Of a DNA stretch of 37,660 nucleotides, positions 18,209 to 31,507 are shown piece by piece. A program made the position numbers and the translations under genes. Positions within the stretch are counted from its first letter, which is position 1. Every line of letters begins with the position of its first letter. Source of the DNA: Lelliottia wanjuensis (lineage in GTDB: Bacteria > Pseudomonadota > Gammaproteobacteria > Enterobacterales > Enterobacteriaceae); NCBI RefSeq assembly GCF_030238365.1, contig NZ_JASSOT010000075.1:1-37660 (forward strand), read 5' to 3'. The notes beneath the pieces were generated by a model that saw only the letters and a program-made list of their open reading frames with translations, did no database searches and was not told where the DNA came from.

Positions 18209-18220
18209 ATGCACACAAGA

Positions 18221-20580
<2,360 letters not shown>

Positions 20581-20604
20581 AAAAACCCTCCGAAGAGGGT
20601 TTTT
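20581..20604 (-). terminator. metF terminator
   Basis: AAAAACCCTC-CGAA-GAGGGTTTTT is a perfect 10-bp stem with a tetraloop, four bases after the metF stop. On the minus strand the stem runs into a T-rich tract. Confidence 0.92.
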
Positions 20605-20607
20605 CAA

Positions 20608-21501
<894 letters not shown>

Positions 21502-21543
21502 TTACCTCATCAATCGCGTGTCATTGTTGTTGTGTTGTGAACT

Positions 21544-21571
21544 GCTATACGTTTAGACGTCTAGATGTAAA
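21544..21571 (-). promoter_or_regulatory. metF promoter overlapped by tandem MET boxes
   Basis: Three contiguous 8-mers, ATACGTTT (21547-21554), AGACGTCT (21555-21562) and AGATGTAA (21563-21570), match the MET-box consensus AGACGTCT at 6, 8 and 5 positions. On the minus strand a -35-like TTTACA (21571-21566) and a -10-like TATAGC (21549-21544) are 16 bp apart, so the boxes fill the promoter spacer. MetJ binding there would block RNA polymerase directly. Confidence 0.85.
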
Positions 21572-21682
21572 AATGACGGAAAAGCGAGATGCCGTCAACA
21601 GAAATCATCGGCAAACACGGTGAGGAATGTTCAGGGAAGATGAAGAAGGTTCATGATGGTGGGTGGGTGAGTGCGGCCTGAG

Positions 21683-21703
21683 CCCTCTCCCACAGGGAGA
21701 GGG
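21683..21703. repeat. Extragenic palindrome, CCCTCTCCC family (short copy)
   Basis: CCCTCTCCC-ACA-GGGAGAGGG is a perfect 9-bp hairpin identical in core to the unit at 4720-4757 but lacking the TTAGGGTGAGGGC tail. It lies in the metL-metF gap. Confidence 0.85.
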
Positions 21704-21724
21704 AGAATATCGGCGTTGATTCTT

Positions 21725-21754
21725 GTAGGCCCGGTAAGCGAAGCGCCACCGGGC
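21725..21754. repeat. Single REP unit after metL
   Basis: GTAGGCCCGGTAAGCGAAGC... ending in GCCACCGGGC is one palindromic unit, 12 bp beyond the metL stop. The two repeat families lie side by side in this gap. Confidence 0.85.
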
Positions 21755-21765
21755 ACAGACAAAAC

Positions 21766-24198
21766 CTACAGCAGCTGCGCCAGACGATTAATATCCGACT
21801 GAATCGCCCCGGCGGTGACGTCGCGTCCCGCGCCTGGTCCGCGAATCACCAGCGGGTTATCGCGATACCAGCGGCTTTCGATAGCGAAGACGTTATCGCA
21901 CGGCAGCAGTGCCGCCAGCGGATGCTCAGGGCGGACCGCCTCCACGCCAACGCGCGCTTTGCCGTTGGCGTCAAAACGGGCCACGTAGCGCAGGACCAGC
22001 CCCATTTCGCGCGCGGCTTCCAGGCGTGAGACCATCTGTTCGTTCAGCTCGTCGCCGTTCTCGAAGAAGTGATCGACAGATCCCTCTTCGCAGCCCGTTG
22101 GCACCAGCGATTCCACGCGCACCTGGCCGGGTTCGATGTCGTAACCCGCTTCACGCGCCAGGATCACCAGCTTGCGCATCACGTCTTTCCCGGCGAGATC
22201 CACGCGCGGGTCGGGCTCGGTCAGCCCCTGCTGCCAGGCTTGATCCACCAGGTCCGTAAACGGAACCGTACCGTCGAACTGCAGGAACAGCCAGGAGAGC
22301 GTGCCGGAGAAAATTCCGCTGATAGCCAGAATGCTGTCGCCGCTGTCAATCAGGTCGCGCACGGTGTGGTTAACAGGCAAACCGGCGCCCACGGTGGCGT
22401 TATACAGCCAGTGACGACCGGTTTTTTCAAACGCGTCGTGGATCTGACGATATTTATCGGTGCTGCTTGCGCCCGCCAGTTTATTGGCGCTGATGACGTG
22501 GAAACCGTGGCTGGCGAAATCGAGGTACTGATCGGCCAGCTGCTCGCTGGCGGTCACGTCCAGCACCACCAGATCGTCGTACGGGTGCGCACGCATCCAC
22601 AGGAACAGGGACTCTTCGTCCTGCTCGACCGCTTCATCGTTGAAGAAGGCCAGCGCACGGCTGGCGTCGAGACCCTCGTAGTTCAGCAGGCTGCGGCGGC
22701 TATCCACCACGCCCGCGAGGACAAATTCAAAACCAGTGCGCGCAGAGAGCGTGGTTTGCTCGCGGGCAAACAGCTCCAGCCAGCGGGAACCGATGTTGCC
22801 CTTCCCGAACAGCACCAGACCGATGCGTTTTTCGGCTCGGAACAGGGTGGTGTGCAGCCCCTGAATCAGGCTCTCGGTTGGGCCTTTACGCAGTACGGCC
22901 ACCAGGCTGATGCCCTCTTCCGACTGCCAGGTGAACTCCACCGGCTGGCCTTTCAGCTGTTGCCAGAAACGGTGGCAGTGCAGCGGATTACGGGTGACAC
23001 CCGCGCCGACCATCGCGACCAGCGCCAGCCCCTGACGCAGGCGAAGTTCGCCCGGCAGACCCGCTTCATCAAGAATTTTCAGCGCGCTGTCCGCCACTTC
23101 TGCGGTGTAGCAGAACTGCAGCAGCTGGCGGTCATTGTGTACGCCAACGGCCAGCGGACGCACCTGAGCGCGCTTGAGGATCAGGTCGATATCTTTGTGC
23201 GCCAGTTTGAAATCTTGTCCGGCAGGCACCTGGAATTCGATCAGGCAAATATCATCGTGGCTGGTGACGATACGCGCGCCTGTGCCTGAGGCCAACACGC
23301 GTTCGATGCGGGTCGAGCCTTTGTCCGGCGTGTAGCTGCAGCGCAGTTGCAGGTCGATATCGCTGCCGGAAACCGGCTGTAAGGTACGGGCGTGAAGCAC
23401 CGGCGCGGCCAGACGGGCCAGCTCGCTGGCTTCGTCGAGACGCAGGAGCGGCAGCAGGCAGGCATCTTTCACTTTGCGCGGGTCGGCGCTGTAAACCCCG
23501 GCCACGTCGCTCCAGATGGTGACGCGTGATGCGCCTGCCAGCGCACCGATTTGCGTTGCCGAGTAGTCCGAACCGTTACGGCCCAGCAGCACGGTTTCGC
23601 CCGCATTGCTGCGGCTGATAAAGCCCGTCACGACGATGCGTTTGCCCGGATGCTGCACTAACAGCTGTTGCAGAAGCGGATAAGAGAGACCTTCGTCGAC
23701 CTGCGGCTGTGCCGCACGTTCCGCGCGCAGGAAATCACGCGCGTCGAGCCATGCCGCTTCCAGCCCTTGCTGTTCAAGGACCGCAGCCATCAGGCGCGCA
23801 GACCAGACTTCGCCGTGGCCTACTACTTCGGCGTAAACCGCATCGGTAATGCCGCTGTCCAGCAGTCCGGCCAGACGCTCAAGGTCGTGCACAAAAGCGC
23901 TGATAAGAGCATCTGCCGCGTCCGCTGGCAGGAGACCCGAAATCAAATCGCTCTGATAGCGGCGTAATGTTTGTTGAACCTGATGCGCAGAAAGGCGATC
24001 GGTCTGGCTTAATTTCAGCCAGCTAATCAACTGGTTGGTAGTGCTGCCTGCCGCCGAGACAACCATCATGTCGCCCGGCATCGAATACTCCGCCATGATC
24101 CCTGCGACACGCAGGTAACATTTAACATCAGCAAGACTACTACCACCAAACTTGTGCAGCTGACGACCCTTCGCCCCTGCCTGCGCTATCACACTCAT
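21766..24198 (-). CDS. metL: Bifunctional aspartokinase II / homoserine dehydrogenase II
   Basis: MetL catalyses two steps of the aspartate pathway: phosphorylation of aspartate and reduction of aspartate semialdehyde to homoserine. The 810 residues equal E. coli MetL. The aspartokinase domain opens with KFGGSSLAD (residues 16-24). The homoserine dehydrogenase domain starts near residue 465 with the dinucleotide-binding VLFGKGNIGSRW. The intervening regulatory segment is present, though the family is known to be insensitive to feedback inhibition. It begins two bases after the metB stop, so metBL is one operon under MetJ. Confidence 0.98.
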   Translation of the reverse strand: MSVIAQAGAKGRQLHKFGGSSLADVKCYLRVAGIMAEYSMPGDMMVVSAAGSTTNQLISWLKLSQTDRLSAHQVQQTLRRYQSDLISGLLPADAADALISAFVHDLERLAGLLDSGITDAVYAEVVGHGEVWSARLMAAVLEQQGLEAAWLDARDFLRAERAAQPQVDEGLSYPLLQQLLVQHPGKRIVVTGFISRSNAGETVLLGRNGSDYSATQIGALAGASRVTIWSDVAGVYSADPRKVKDACLLPLLRLDEASELARLAAPVLHARTLQPVSGSDIDLQLRCSYTPDKGSTRIERVLASGTGARIVTSHDDICLIEFQVPAGQDFKLAHKDIDLILKRAQVRPLAVGVHNDRQLLQFCYTAEVADSALKILDEAGLPGELRLRQGLALVAMVGAGVTRNPLHCHRFWQQLKGQPVEFTWQSEEGISLVAVLRKGPTESLIQGLHTTLFRAEKRIGLVLFGKGNIGSRWLELFAREQTTLSARTGFEFVLAGVVDSRRSLLNYEGLDASRALAFFNDEAVEQDEESLFLWMRAHPYDDLVVLDVTASEQLADQYLDFASHGFHVISANKLAGASSTDKYRQIHDAFEKTGRHWLYNATVGAGLPVNHTVRDLIDSGDSILAISGIFSGTLSWLFLQFDGTVPFTDLVDQAWQQGLTEPDPRVDLAGKDVMRKLVILAREAGYDIEPGQVRVESLVPTGCEEGSVDHFFENGDELNEQMVSRLEAAREMGLVLRYVARFDANGKARVGVEAVRPEHPLAALLPCDNVFAIESRWYRDNPLVIRGPGAGRDVTAGAIQSDINRLAQLL

Positions 24199-24200
24199 GA

Positions 24201-25361
24201 TTACCCCTTGGCTGCGACCCGGAAGGCATTTTCCAGATCGGCAATTAAATCTTCACAGTCTTCAATACCGGTTGAGATGCGTAACAGCGTCTCGGATATT
24301 CCGGCGGCGGCACGCGCCTCTGGCGCCATGCCTGCGTGCGTCATGGTCGCGGCGTGGGAGATCAAGCTCTCGACTCCCCCTAAGGACTCCGCCAGCGTAA
24401 ACAGTGACAACCCGCTCAGAAAGCGACGCAGCGTTTGCTCATCGCCATCCAGTTCAAAACTTAACATCGCGCCAAAACCTTTCTGCTGGCGTGCGGCAAT
24501 CTCGTGCCCCTGATTATCCGGCAGCGACGGGTGATACAGCTTTTTCACCAGCGGCTGGTTTTTCAGGAACTCGACAATCGCCTGGGCATTGCGCTGCGCC
24601 ACTTCCATGCGCGGCGACAGCGTACGCAGACCGCGCAGCAGCAGATAGCTGTCGAACGCGCTGCCAGTGACACCAATGTTATTGGCCCACCATGCCAGTT
24701 CGGTGACAACATCAGGATCTTTGGCAATCACCACCCCGGCGACCACGTCAGAGTGGCCGTTCAGATATTTAGTGCATGAATGCAATACCAGATCCGCACC
24801 CAGAGAAAGTGGGTTCTGCAGCGCCGGACTGAGGAACGTATTATCCACTACACTTATCGCTCCCGCATCCCTTGCGAGCTGACAAATTTTCGCAATATCG
24901 ACGACGCGCAGTAATGGATTGCTTGGACTTTCCACCAGGACCAGCTTTGGCTTTTCGGCCAGCGCCGATTTTAGTGCCTGCTCATCGTTCTGATCGACGA
25001 ATAAAACGCGATAACAGCCGCGTTTCTCCAGGCTGTCGAACAGACGGTAGCTGCCACCGTAGCAGTCGTGCGGGGCCACCAGCAGATCGCCAGGTTTCAG
25101 GAACACGGTGGTCACCAGGTGAATGGCCGACATGCCGGTATTGGTCAGGACTGCGCCTGCACCGCCTTCCAGCTCCGCCAGCGCGCGTTGGGTTACGTCA
25201 CGCGTAGGGTTGCCACGACGCGAGTAGTCATGCGCACGGGGTTCATTAAATCCGGTGAAATTGTAAGTACTGGAAAGATGAATCGGCGGGACAACGCAGC
25301 CGTACTGCTCGTCATCATTCAATCCGCTACGCACTGCGATAGTGGCCTGTTTACGCGTCAT
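24201..25361 (-). CDS. metB: Cystathionine gamma-synthase
   Basis: MetB joins O-succinylhomoserine and cysteine to give cystathionine. It is a PLP enzyme of the Cys/Met metabolism family. At 386 residues it equals E. coli. The PLP lysine is Lys198 in HSCTKYLNGHSDV, and the phosphate-binding segment TGMSAIH lies near residues 75-81. AGGAAG precedes the ATG. First gene of metBL, divergent from metJ. Confidence 0.98.
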   Translation of the reverse strand: MTRKQATIAVRSGLNDDEQYGCVVPPIHLSSTYNFTGFNEPRAHDYSRRGNPTRDVTQRALAELEGGAGAVLTNTGMSAIHLVTTVFLKPGDLLVAPHDCYGGSYRLFDSLEKRGCYRVLFVDQNDEQALKSALAEKPKLVLVESPSNPLLRVVDIAKICQLARDAGAISVVDNTFLSPALQNPLSLGADLVLHSCTKYLNGHSDVVAGVVIAKDPDVVTELAWWANNIGVTGSAFDSYLLLRGLRTLSPRMEVAQRNAQAIVEFLKNQPLVKKLYHPSLPDNQGHEIAARQQKGFGAMLSFELDGDEQTLRRFLSGLSLFTLAESLGGVESLISHAATMTHAGMAPEARAAAGISETLLRISTGIEDCEDLIADLENAFRVAAKG

Positions 25362-25417
25362 GGTGAAGGCTTCCTGGCTAATGAGGTGAAAAGTCAGGCA
25401 CCAGAGTAAACACTGAA

Positions 25418-25454
25418 ACTATAGACGTCAATACATCTGGACATCTAAACTTCT
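25418..25454. promoter_or_regulatory. metB-metJ operator: four tandem MET boxes
   Basis: Four contiguous 8-mers, AGACGTCA (25423-25430), ATACATCT (25431-25438), GGACATCT (25439-25446) and AAACTTCT (25447-25454), match AGACGTCT at 7, 6, 6 and 6 positions. A -10-like TATAGT for metB (minus strand, 25423-25418) abuts the first box. The array should let MetJ dimers bind side by side and control both metBL and metJ. Confidence 0.88.
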
Positions 25455-25635
25455 TTGCGTATAGATTGAGCAATGCGAGAATAGCCGTTAAAATTACATG
25501 CTTTAGTGCACGCCGCAGTGGCAATATCCGTGTCACGGTATCGTCCTTACGGTAAACTACGCGAGATTACGGTTGAAAGCCTTATCGAATGTAAGGTTTT
25601 AGCCTTTATTAATGACAAAGAGGATTAAAGGTCTC

Positions 25636-25953
25636 ATGGCTGAATGGAGCGGCGAATATATCAGCCCATACGCTGAGCACGGTAAGAAGAGTGAGCAAGT
25701 AAAGAAAATTACGGTTTCCATTCCTCTGAAGGTGTTGAAGATCCTCACCGATGAACGCACGCGTCGTCAGGTGAACAACCTGCGTCACGCGACCAACAGC
25801 GAACTGCTGTGCGAAGCATTTTTGCATGCGTTTACTGGTCAGCCGTTGCCGAACGATGAAGACCTGCGCAAAGAGCGTAGCGATGAAATCCCGGAAGCGG
25901 CGAAAGTGATCATGCGTGAACTGGGTATCGACCCGGATACGTGGGAATACTGA
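25636..25953 (+). CDS. metJ: Methionine repressor MetJ
   Basis: MetJ is the ribbon-helix-helix repressor of methionine genes, with S-adenosylmethionine as co-repressor. The beta-strand that enters the DNA groove is in [13 protein letters not shown] (about residues 22-34), followed by helices with [16 protein letters not shown]. The frame is open from an ATG at 25612, but ATG 25636, with AAAGG just upstream, gives 105 residues as in E. coli, where the sequence begins MAEWSGEY. Probably autoregulated through the shared MET boxes. Confidence 0.98.
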
Positions 25954-25964
25954 ATTGCAGATAC

Positions 25965-25993
25965 AAAAAAAGCGCCTTTCGGCGCTTTTTTTT
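25965..25993. terminator. Bidirectional terminator between metJ and rpmE
   Basis: A run of A, GCGCC-TTTC-GGCGC and a run of eight T form a compact hairpin that serves convergent metJ and rpmE. Confidence 0.93.
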
Positions 25994-26001
25994 CGGGTAG
26001 C

Positions 26002-26214
26002 TTATTTAGCGCCCGGGATGCTGAAACGCTTGTTGAAGCGGTCAACACGGCCACCGGTTGCAACGTCACGCTGCTTACCAGTGTAGAACGGGTGGCACTG
26101 ACCACACACGTCCAGGTTCAGATCGTGACCCACTGTAGAGCGGATTTTGATCGCGTTACCGCAAGAGCAGTTTGCAGTAATAAAATCGTATTTCGGGTGA
26201 ATATCTTTTTTCAT
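26002..26214 (-). CDS. rpmE: 50S ribosomal protein bL31
   Basis: A 70-residue large-subunit protein forming part of the bridge between subunits. It is the zinc-binding type: Cys16, Cys18, Cys37 and Cys40 (NCSCGN and VCGQC) are all present, unlike the cysteine-lacking paralogue used in zinc starvation. The ribosome binding site is weak (AGG about ten bases before ATG) behind a long leader. That fits the translational autoregulation I recall being reported for E. coli rpmE. Confidence 0.98.
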   Translation of the reverse strand: MKKDIHPKYDFITANCSCGNAIKIRSTVGHDLNLDVCGQCHPFYTGKQRDVATGGRVDRFNKRFSIPGAK

Positions 26215-26319
26215 GGGGAGAACCTCAGTTAAGGCCGCGTCGCTCTTCCAGCCCTAACGCCAGACACCACGCGATGTTGAATGTATGTTCTTTGAAGCAA
26301 AATGCACCAAAGGCGGCGA

Positions 26320-26348
26320 ATCATACAGAATATGACCAGCGGTTGCAA
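26320..26348 (-). promoter_or_regulatory. rpmE promoter
   Basis: On the minus strand TTGCAA (26348-26343) and TATGAT (26325-26320) are separated by exactly 17 bp, a strong sigma-70 pattern. Transcription from about 26313 leaves a leader of nearly 100 nt before rpmE. Confidence 0.72.
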
Positions 26349-26353
26349 ACTGA

Positions 26354-28612
<2,259 letters not shown>

Positions 28613-28635
28613 AGAACGGTGCGAGAGCGATCGAA

Positions 28636-28657
28636 AAGTTGAACGCATCTCACACTT
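28636..28657. promoter_or_regulatory. Possible CRP half-site upstream of cytR
   Basis: The right half TCTCACACTT contains TCACA in good context but the left half (TTGAA) fits poorly. In E. coli cytR is CRP-activated and autoregulated, so a site here is expected; the match alone is weak. Confidence 0.35.
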
Positions 28658-28742
28658 TTTATGAAAATTCTGTAACCGCTTCCACAAACTATCTGTAAAA
28701 ATGGATGAGTCAGAAGTTCTGTGGTCCTGCGAGGAGAAGACG

Positions 28743-29768
28743 TTGAAGTCCAGGAAAGAGGTTGCTTCGGCGACCATGAAAGACGTTGCCCAGAAAGCCA
28801 AAGTATCCACGGCAACGGTGTCCCGCGCATTAATGAACCCGGATAAAGTCTCTCAGGCGACGCGCAATCGCGTCGAGCAGGCGGCGCTGGAAGTCGGCTA
28901 TTTGCCGCAGGCCATGGGGCGTAATGTTAAGCGTAACGAATCGCGTACCATTCTGGTTATCGTGCCGGACATTTGCGATCCCTTCTTCAGCGAAATTATC
29001 CGCGGCATTGAAGTCACCGCCGCGGAGCAAGGCTATCTGGTGCTGATCGGCGATTGCGCTCACCAGAATCAGCAAGAAAAAACCTTTATTGACCTGATTA
29101 TCACCAAGCAGATCGACGGCATGCTGCTGCTCGGCTCGCGCCTGCCGTTTGATGCCAGCATCGAAGAGCAGCGCAATCTGCCGCCGATGGTGATGGCGAA
29201 CGAGTTCGCGCCAGAGCTGGAGCTGCCGACCGTCCACATCGATAACCTGACCGCCGCCTTCAACGCCGTGAACTATCTTCAGGAGCTGGGGCATAAGCGC
29301 ATCGGCTGTATCGCCGGGCCGGAAGAGATGCCGCTGTGTCACTACCGTTTGCAGGGCTACGTTCAGGCGCTGCGCCGCGCCGGCGTGACGGTCGATCCGC
29401 ATTATATTGCCCGGGGCGATTTCACCCTCGAAGCGGGTGGACTGGCGCTGGAAAAATTACTCGCGCAGCCTGAACCGCCGACCGCTGTGTTCTGTCACAG
29501 CGATGTGATGGCGCTGGGCGCGTTGTCCTATGCCAAACGTCGCGGTTTGCGGGTGCCACAAGACTTGTCGATCATCGGCTTCGATAACATTTCGCTCTCC
29601 GAGTTTTGCGACCCGCCGCTCTCGACGGTCGCCCAGCCGCGCTACGACATTGGCCGCGAAGCGATGCTGTTGCTGCTCGATCAGCTGCACGGCCAGGCGG
29701 TCAGCAGCGGCTCGCGTTTGCTCGATTGCGAACTGATCATTCGCGGCTCCACACAGGCGCTTACTTAA
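28743..29768 (+). CDS. cytR: LacI-family repressor CytR
   Basis: CytR represses nucleoside uptake and catabolism genes together with CRP and is relieved by cytidine. The N-terminal LacI helix-turn-helix is ATMKDVAQKAKVSTATVSRA (about residues 10-29), followed by a periplasmic-binding-protein-like core. The start is chosen as TTG 28743: GAGGAG lies six bases upstream and the product is 341 residues, exactly the E. coli length, beginning MKSRKEVASATMKD. The alternative ATG at 28701 adds 14 residues (MDESEVLWSCEEKT) unlike the family. Confidence 0.95.
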   Translation: MKSRKEVASATMKDVAQKAKVSTATVSRALMNPDKVSQATRNRVEQAALEVGYLPQAMGRNVKRNESRTILVIVPDICDPFFSEIIRGIEVTAAEQGYLVLIGDCAHQNQQEKTFIDLIITKQIDGMLLLGSRLPFDASIEEQRNLPPMVMANEFAPELELPTVHIDNLTAAFNAVNYLQELGHKRIGCIAGPEEMPLCHYRLQGYVQALRRAGVTVDPHYIARGDFTLEAGGLALEKLLAQPEPPTAVFCHSDVMALGALSYAKRRGLRVPQDLSIIGFDNISLSEFCDPPLSTVAQPRYDIGREAMLLLLDQLHGQAVSSGSRLLDCELIIRGSTQALT

Positions 29769-29804
29769 AGTAAACGCCTTTCAGACTCCCGTATCTGGTC
29801 AAAG

Positions 29805-29831
29805 GCCCGCCGCTTAAGTAACATGGCGGGC
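29805..29831 (+). other. Hairpin between cytR and ftsN
   Basis: GCCCGCC (29805-29811) pairs with GGCGGGC (29825-29831) around a 13-base loop. There is no T-run, so a Rho-independent terminator is unlikely; it may be a leader structure of ftsN. Confidence 0.45.
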
Positions 29832-29861
29832 TGACGAACGAATAAATACAGCGAAACGATA

Positions 29862-30875
29862 GTGGCACAACGAGATTATGTACGTCGCGGCCAGCCGGCA
29901 CCTTCGCGACGCAAAAAGAGCACCTCACGGAGCAAGCAGCGTAGTCTGCCTTCTGTCTCGCCAGCAATGGTCGCGATTGCTGCCGCCGTTCTGGTGGCCT
30001 TCATCGGGGGTCTGTACTTTATTACTCACCACAAGAAAGAAGATGCTGAAGCCCTTCAGGGCAGCAAAGTGGTGGGAAATGGTTTGCCGCCGAAACCTGA
30101 AGAGCGCTGGCGCTACATCAAAGAGCTGGAAAGCCGCCAGCCGGGCGTGCGTGCGCCCACCGAGCCTTCTGCCGGTGGTGAGGTGAAAAACGCCGATCAG
30201 CTCACCAACGAACAACGCCAGTTGCTGGCCCAGATGCAGGCCGATATGCGCCAGCAGCCGACGCAGCTGAACGAAGTGCCGTGGAACGAACAGACGCCGC
30301 AGCAGCGCCAGCAAACCCTGCAACGTCAGCGTCAGGTTCAACAGCAAGTGCAGCAGCAACAGCAGTGGACGCAAACGCAGCCGGTGCAGCAGCCTCGCAC
30401 TCAGCCGCGCGTGACGGAACAGCCGTATCAGCAGCCGCAGCAGCAAACGCGCACGGCGCAGACCCAGCCGGTTCAACAGCCGCCGAAAGCGCAGGCGCAA
30501 AAACCTGCGACGTCGACTCAGCCGTATCAGGATCTGCTGCAAACGCCTGCCCATACCGCCGCGCAGCAGCCGAAAGCACAGCCTCAGCAGAGCGCCCCAG
30601 TGACTCAGGCCACCGAAGCTCCGAAGCAAACGGCAGAGAAAAAAGACGAGCGCCGCTGGATGGTGCAGTGCGGTTCGTTTAAAGGCGCAGAGCAGGCCGA
30701 AACCGTCCGCGCCCAGCTCGCATTCGAAGGATTTGATTCACGCATTACCACCAACAACGGCTGGAATCGCGTGGTGATTGGCCCGGTGAAAGGCAAAGAT
30801 AACGCGGATGGCACCATCAGCCGTCTGAAGGTCGCTGGCCACACAAACTGCATTCGACTCGCCTCTGGGGGTTGA
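29862..30875 (+). CDS. ftsN: Cell division protein FtsN
   Basis: FtsN triggers septal peptidoglycan synthesis. It is a bitopic inner-membrane protein: basic cytoplasmic tail (1-35), one membrane helix (about 36-54), periplasmic region with the essential helices, a long low-complexity linker rich in Gln, Pro and Thr (about 125-250), and a C-terminal SPOR domain (about 262-337) that binds denuded glycan. The start is GTG at 29862, giving MAQRDYVRR as in E. coli. At 337 residues it is longer than the E. coli protein (319 from memory), the excess lying in the Gln-rich linker. The stop codon lies inside the hslV heat-shock promoter. Confidence 0.97.
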   Translation: MAQRDYVRRGQPAPSRRKKSTSRSKQRSLPSVSPAMVAIAAAVLVAFIGGLYFITHHKKEDAEALQGSKVVGNGLPPKPEERWRYIKELESRQPGVRAPTEPSAGGEVKNADQLTNEQRQLLAQMQADMRQQPTQLNEVPWNEQTPQQRQQTLQRQRQVQQQVQQQQQWTQTQPVQQPRTQPRVTEQPYQQPQQQTRTAQTQPVQQPPKAQAQKPATSTQPYQDLLQTPAHTAAQQPKAQPQQSAPVTQATEAPKQTAEKKDERRWMVQCGSFKGAEQAETVRAQLAFEGFDSRITTNNGWNRVVIGPVKGKDNADGTISRLKVAGHTNCIRLASGG

Positions 30876-30898
30876 AACCCCCAAAATCCCCCCCATCT
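30871..30898 (+). promoter_or_regulatory. Sigma-32 heat-shock promoter of hslVU
   Basis: GTTGAAA (30871-30877) and CCCCATCT (30891-30898) are 13 bp apart. They fit the sigma-32 consensus CTTGAAA-N13-17-CCCCATNT, the -10 element exactly. The -35 element contains the ftsN TGA stop codon (30873-30875). Confidence 0.88.
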
Positions 30899-30912
30899 AT
30901 CATTCTATTCAG

Positions 30913-30932
30913 CCCCGAGCACAGGCTCGGGG
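30913..30932 (+). promoter_or_regulatory. Stem-loop in the hslV 5' leader
   Basis: CCCCGAGC-ACAG-GCTCGGGG is a perfect 8-bp stem with a tetraloop, close to the expected transcription start and 35 bases before the hslV start. A 20-nt inverted repeat in the E. coli hslVU leader is, from memory, reported to stabilise the message; this is the likely counterpart. Confidence 0.75.
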
Positions 30933-30967
30933 TATCTGTTCCCAATTTGTAACCAGGGGGTCTGCTC

Positions 30968-31498
30968 GTGACAACAATTGTAAGTGTACGCCGTAACGGC
31001 CATGTGGTAATCGCCGGCGACGGCCAGGCCACGCTGGGTAATACCGTCATGAAAGGCAACGTGAAGAAAGTTCGCCGTCTGTATAACGACAAAGTGATCG
31101 CCGGTTTTGCAGGCGGCACCGCAGACGCCTTCACGCTGTTTGAACTGTTTGAACGTAAGCTGGAAATGCATCAGGGCCATCTGGTCAAAGCCGCCGTTGA
31201 GCTGGCGAAAGACTGGCGTACCGACCGCATGCTGCGCAAACTGGAAGCGCTGCTGGCCGTCGCCGATGAAAACGCCTCCCTGATCATCACCGGGAATGGC
31301 GACGTCGTTCAGCCCGAAAACGATCTGATTGCTATCGGCTCCGGCGGTCCTTACGCCCAGGCCGCCGCGCGCGCTCTGCTGGAAAATACCGATCTGAGCG
31401 CCCGCGAAATTGCCGAGAAGGCGTTGGGTATTGCAGGTGATATCTGCATCTACACCAACCACTTCCATACCATCGAAGAATTGAACTCTAAAGCGTAA
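30968..31498 (+). CDS. hslV: ATP-dependent protease subunit HslV (ClpQ)
   Basis: HslV is the proteasome-like threonine peptidase of the HslUV protease, two stacked hexameric rings in the cytosol. The start is GTG 30968 (AGGGGG upstream), so the mature N-terminus is Thr2 of [11 protein letters not shown], the catalytic nucleophile. Length 176 as in E. coli. GDGQ and the GSGG turn typical of the family are seen. hslU follows after nine bases. Confidence 0.98.
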   Translation: MTTIVSVRRNGHVVIAGDGQATLGNTVMKGNVKKVRRLYNDKVIAGFAGGTADAFTLFELFERKLEMHQGHLVKAAVELAKDWRTDRMLRKLEALLAVADENASLIITGNGDVVQPENDLIAIGSGGPYAQAAARALLENTDLSAREIAEKALGIAGDICIYTNHFHTIEELNSKA

Positions 31499-31507
31499 GG
31501 ATCTCCC

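Noticed and set aside
30281..30682. Ala-rich open frames overlapping the ftsN linker on both strands
   Set aside because: They are frame-shifted readings of the CAG/CAA repeat; ftsN itself has membrane and SPOR domains.
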